64,000 bases of DNA from DATAGF01 sp963819845 (GTDB lineage: Bacteria > Actinomycetota > Thermoleophilia > Miltoncostaeales > Miltoncostaeaceae), in assembly GCA_963819845.1 (NCBI GenBank), contig CAWFXQ010000008.1, forward strand, positions 833,265 to 897,264. Direction: 5' to 3'. The notes beneath the pieces are model-generated. The model saw only the letters and a list, made by a program, of their open reading frames with translations. It was not told the origin of the DNA and ran no database searches. This document shows positions 61,760 through 64,000 of this stretch, one piece after another (the stretch's first letter is position 1; every line of letters begins with the position of its first letter). The translations under genes and the position numbers were made by a program.

Positions 61760-63693
61760 TCACCTCTTCGATCGCGACGCGGCCGTCGCGGACCTCGTGG
61801 TCAAGTTTGGTGAGGTTGGGCGGATGCCCGACCACGATCTCGGTGGGCTTCTCGCCAAGGAGCTGAGCTATGCAGAGCTGCGGGACTCCGAAGACCTCCG
61901 CCGCCTGGCGCTGGCGGCCGACGCATGGGCGGCGGCCCCGACTCGCCGAGAAGCGGCAGGGCTGCGCAGCCATCACCCAGCGCGCCGTGGATCAGGCTCT
62001 CTCCGCGAGCTCCCCGAGGAGCTCGCTGGTGCGCTCGCCGATCTCCGCGACGAGTACCGACTCTTCCACTGGCATCTGGAGTTCCCCGACGTCTTCGCCC
62101 ACGGCGGCTTCGACCTCGTCCTCGGAAACCCGCCGTGGGACACGCTGAGCCCTGACGTCAAGGAGTTCTTCGCCGTCTACGACCGACAGGTCCGGTTAAG
62201 GATCGCGAGGGCCAGCGGAAGATCGTGGACGGCTCCTCAAGTCGCCCGAGATCGCCCAAGGGTGGCGCCGCAGCTGCCGTGCGCTCTACGCCTCGGTGCA
62301 CGCCTTCAAGAACGGCGGCCGCTACCACCTGTTCGCGCCCGGGAACCTCGGCAAGGGCGACTTCAACGTCTACCGGATGTTCGCCGAGACCGCGCTCGCG
62401 ATCACGGAGAGGGCGGCTACACTGCGCAGATCGTCCCCGAGAATCTGGCCAATGGCGCCAACGCCGCGGCGATCCGTAGGGAGCTGCTGGACAACCGAAG
62501 GCTGATCTCCTGTTCACGTTCGAGAAACCGGCGGGGTCTGGTTCCGGGACGTCCACCGGAAACGAATTCTGTCTGTACGCCGCGCGCCGCAGGCGACGAC
62601 TCAGGATGCTTCCGCGGCCGCGTTCCTCATCAACAGCCATGAGCGCCTGTCGCAGGCGATGGCAGCCGCTCCCGATCCCACGTCCCTCGTCGAGGGAGTT
62701 CTCGCCCGACGCCCTGGCGGTGATGCGGTTCTCGTCGCAGGCCGAGATCGACGCGGTGAGCAAGGCATATGCGCGGTGCCCGCGCTTCGGGGATGAGACG
62801 CCGGCGAGCCGTACCGAAACTACATGCGCGAGATCGACATGGGCAACGACCGCGAACTCTTCAGCGAAGACCTGACGGCCTGCCGCTCTACGAGGGGCGG
62901 ATGGTGTGGCAGTTCGACCACCGCGCCAAGGGATACCGATCGGGCCGGGGCCGCGCGGCGGTCTGGGAGCCGTCGACCTTCGATGATCCCCCAAGTCGAT
63001 CCAGCCGCAGTGGCGCATCCCGCGCCCGGTCCCCGCGAAGGCCGCGATCGGGTCCGGCGCTATCGGGTGGGCTTCTGCGACGTCGACGAGCCCCACGACC
63101 GAGCGATCGCTTGTCGCCGCGCTCATCCCCCCCGGGACGATCTGCGGCCACAAGGTGCCCTCGTTCACTACCCCGAAGGCTTCGAGTGGGCTACTCACGT
63201 CTGGTTGTGCGTTGCCAACTCGTTCGTCGCGTGACTTCATCGTCCGCAAGAAGGTGTCACTCACGATGGCGCTCGGCATTGTTGACAGCCTGCCCTTCCC
63301 TCGACCGTCGGCTCGGGACGCGTCGCCCGTCACTGGTTGCCCCTCGCTGCACGCCTCACGTGCACGAGCCTCGAGATGCTCGATACTGGGCGCTCCTCGC
63401 GCGAGACGGATGGGTCGAGCCGATGCCGCGGCGCGATCCCGGGCGAGATCGATGACGAGCGCCGCATCGAGCTGCGGCGCCGAGATCGACGCCATCGTCG
63501 CCGCCGAGGTGTACGGCCTCGACCGAGAGGAGCTCGAGTTCGTCCTGTCGGCCTTTCCCCCGCCGCCCGCTACGAGAACTAGCGATGGGGCGAGTTCCGC
63601 TCGGGCCGGCTCGCGCTCGAGGCGTTCGACGGGGTCGCGTCACGCGAGGTAGCCTCGCTCGACGATCATCGGAAGGCGAGGCCGGCTCAGTGA
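61760..63693 (+). pseudogene. Eco57I/DrmMI-like N6-adenine DNA methylase (frameshifted, N-terminus missing)
   Basis: Seen across frames: LLAKELSYAELRDSEDLRRL, LRDEYRLFHWHLEFPDVF, catalytic motif IV FDLVLGNPPWDTLSPDVKEF near 62105, GGRYHLFAPGNLGKGDFNVY, YTAQIVPENLANGANAAAIR, LPLYEGRMVWQFDHRAKGYR, and ALIPPGTICGHKVPS. Near the end come DFIVRKKVSLTMALGIVDSL and EIDAIVAAEVYGLDREELEF, which form the specificity-like C-terminal region. This matches the methylase of class 1 DISARM and related Eco57I-type enzymes. The N-terminal several hundred residues of the family are absent. Its stop overlaps the next ATG as TGATG. Confidence 0.7.
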
Positions 63694-64000
63694 TGTCGAA
63701 GACCTTCAGCGTTGCGTGAAAATGGGCAACGTCGCTCACTTCCCGATCCCAGACGAGCACGGCGAACGGCCCTCGCTTGTGCCGGAATCGTTTACGAGTG
63801 TCAACGCGTTCGTGGCCCAGTCGCAGGATGGCCCGGTGACAGTGCCTCCAAACACGCCAGTGCTCGAGGCCCTCGCAATCATGAGACGCAACGGGTACTC
63901 GCAGCTCCCGGTCGTTGATCCCGGCGGTGTCGTCCTCGGCCTGTTCTCGTACCGCAGGTTCGCGCTCGGGGCGGCCGAGATGGTGGGCGAGAGCTATCGA
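63693..64000 (+). CDS. CBS-domain protein, partial at window end (one frameshift)
   Basis: Starts at ATG 63693 (MSKTFSVA); one missing base near 63718 shifts it to a frame that stays open to the last base: MGNVAHFPIPDEHGERPSLV, VNAFVAQSQDGPVTVPPNTP and VLEALAIMRRNGYSQLPVVD, then GGVVLGLFSYRRFALGAAEM. The LPVVD...VLGLFSYRRF pattern is a CBS motif that binds adenine nucleotides. The gene follows the methylase with an overlapping stop/start and is probably part of the same defence operon. The C-terminal domain lies outside the window. Confidence 0.65.

Overview
The window is very GC-rich, dense, divergently organised chromosomal DNA from an actinobacterium. GTG starts are common, several genes look leaderless, and the gene set (SelD, eukaryote-like Ser/Thr kinases, VTC/CotH/DUF4956 remnants, alkane-oxidation accessory genes, MerR next to ahcY) would fit Thermoleophilia/Solirubrobacterales; that placement is inference. 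Many obvious genes are interrupted by single-base indels, often in compensating pairs and in G/C runs. Most of these look like uncorrected long-read errors rather than biology, although the defence regions also carry real deletions.

Layout. (1) 1-4.5 kb: tRNA-Ala, a CpsB-like PHP phosphatase, an NDP-sugar epimerase, tmk-holB and a secreted protein. (2) 4.6-24.8 kb: an integration hot spot. An intact tRNA-Thr(CGT) at 4576-4648 is followed by three more copies of its 3' half (14124, 14999, 24755), which splits the stretch into three accreted islands. Island A (4.65-14.2 kb) is lower in GC and is a defence island: a HEPN protein, a truncated DISARM DrmD-like SNF2 helicase, a GmrSD-type DUF262/DUF1524 nuclease and a very large protein joining a helical region, an Ig-like domain, an ATPase and a phosphoribosyltransferase-like effector. 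Island B (14.2-15.0 kb) holds a RelE/ParE-type toxin-antitoxin pair. Island C (15.0-24.8 kb) holds an ABC exporter behind a possible attenuator, two Ser/Thr kinases, a sensor kinase and response regulator, low-complexity surface proteins and decayed CotH/DUF4956/VTC genes. No integrase is visible in any of them.

(3) 25-60 kb: ordinary chromosomal genes. They include an accessory set typical of propane/alkane monooxygenase loci (amidohydrolase, DUF59 protein, alcohol dehydrogenase) without the monooxygenase; a TetR-controlled catabolic operon with two perfect operators; a large repeat protein; redox and stress genes; a leaderless LuxR-type regulator; MreB; glycogen/trehalose enzymes (GH15 and two GH13); NadM and an archaeal-type phosphoglycerate mutase; a WD40 protein; SelD overlapping an acyl-CoA dehydrogenase; a glutamate-cysteine ligase-like enzyme; MerR-ahcY; a TMEM175-type channel; and an ABC exporter.

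(4) 60.1-64 kb: a second defence-like locus running off the end. It has a small unrecognised protein, a DUF1998-type helicase, an Eco57I/DrmMI-like DNA methylase and a CBS-domain protein. The first two large genes are heavily broken and internally deleted. Together with the DrmD fragment in island A, the window contains separated pieces of DISARM-like defence.
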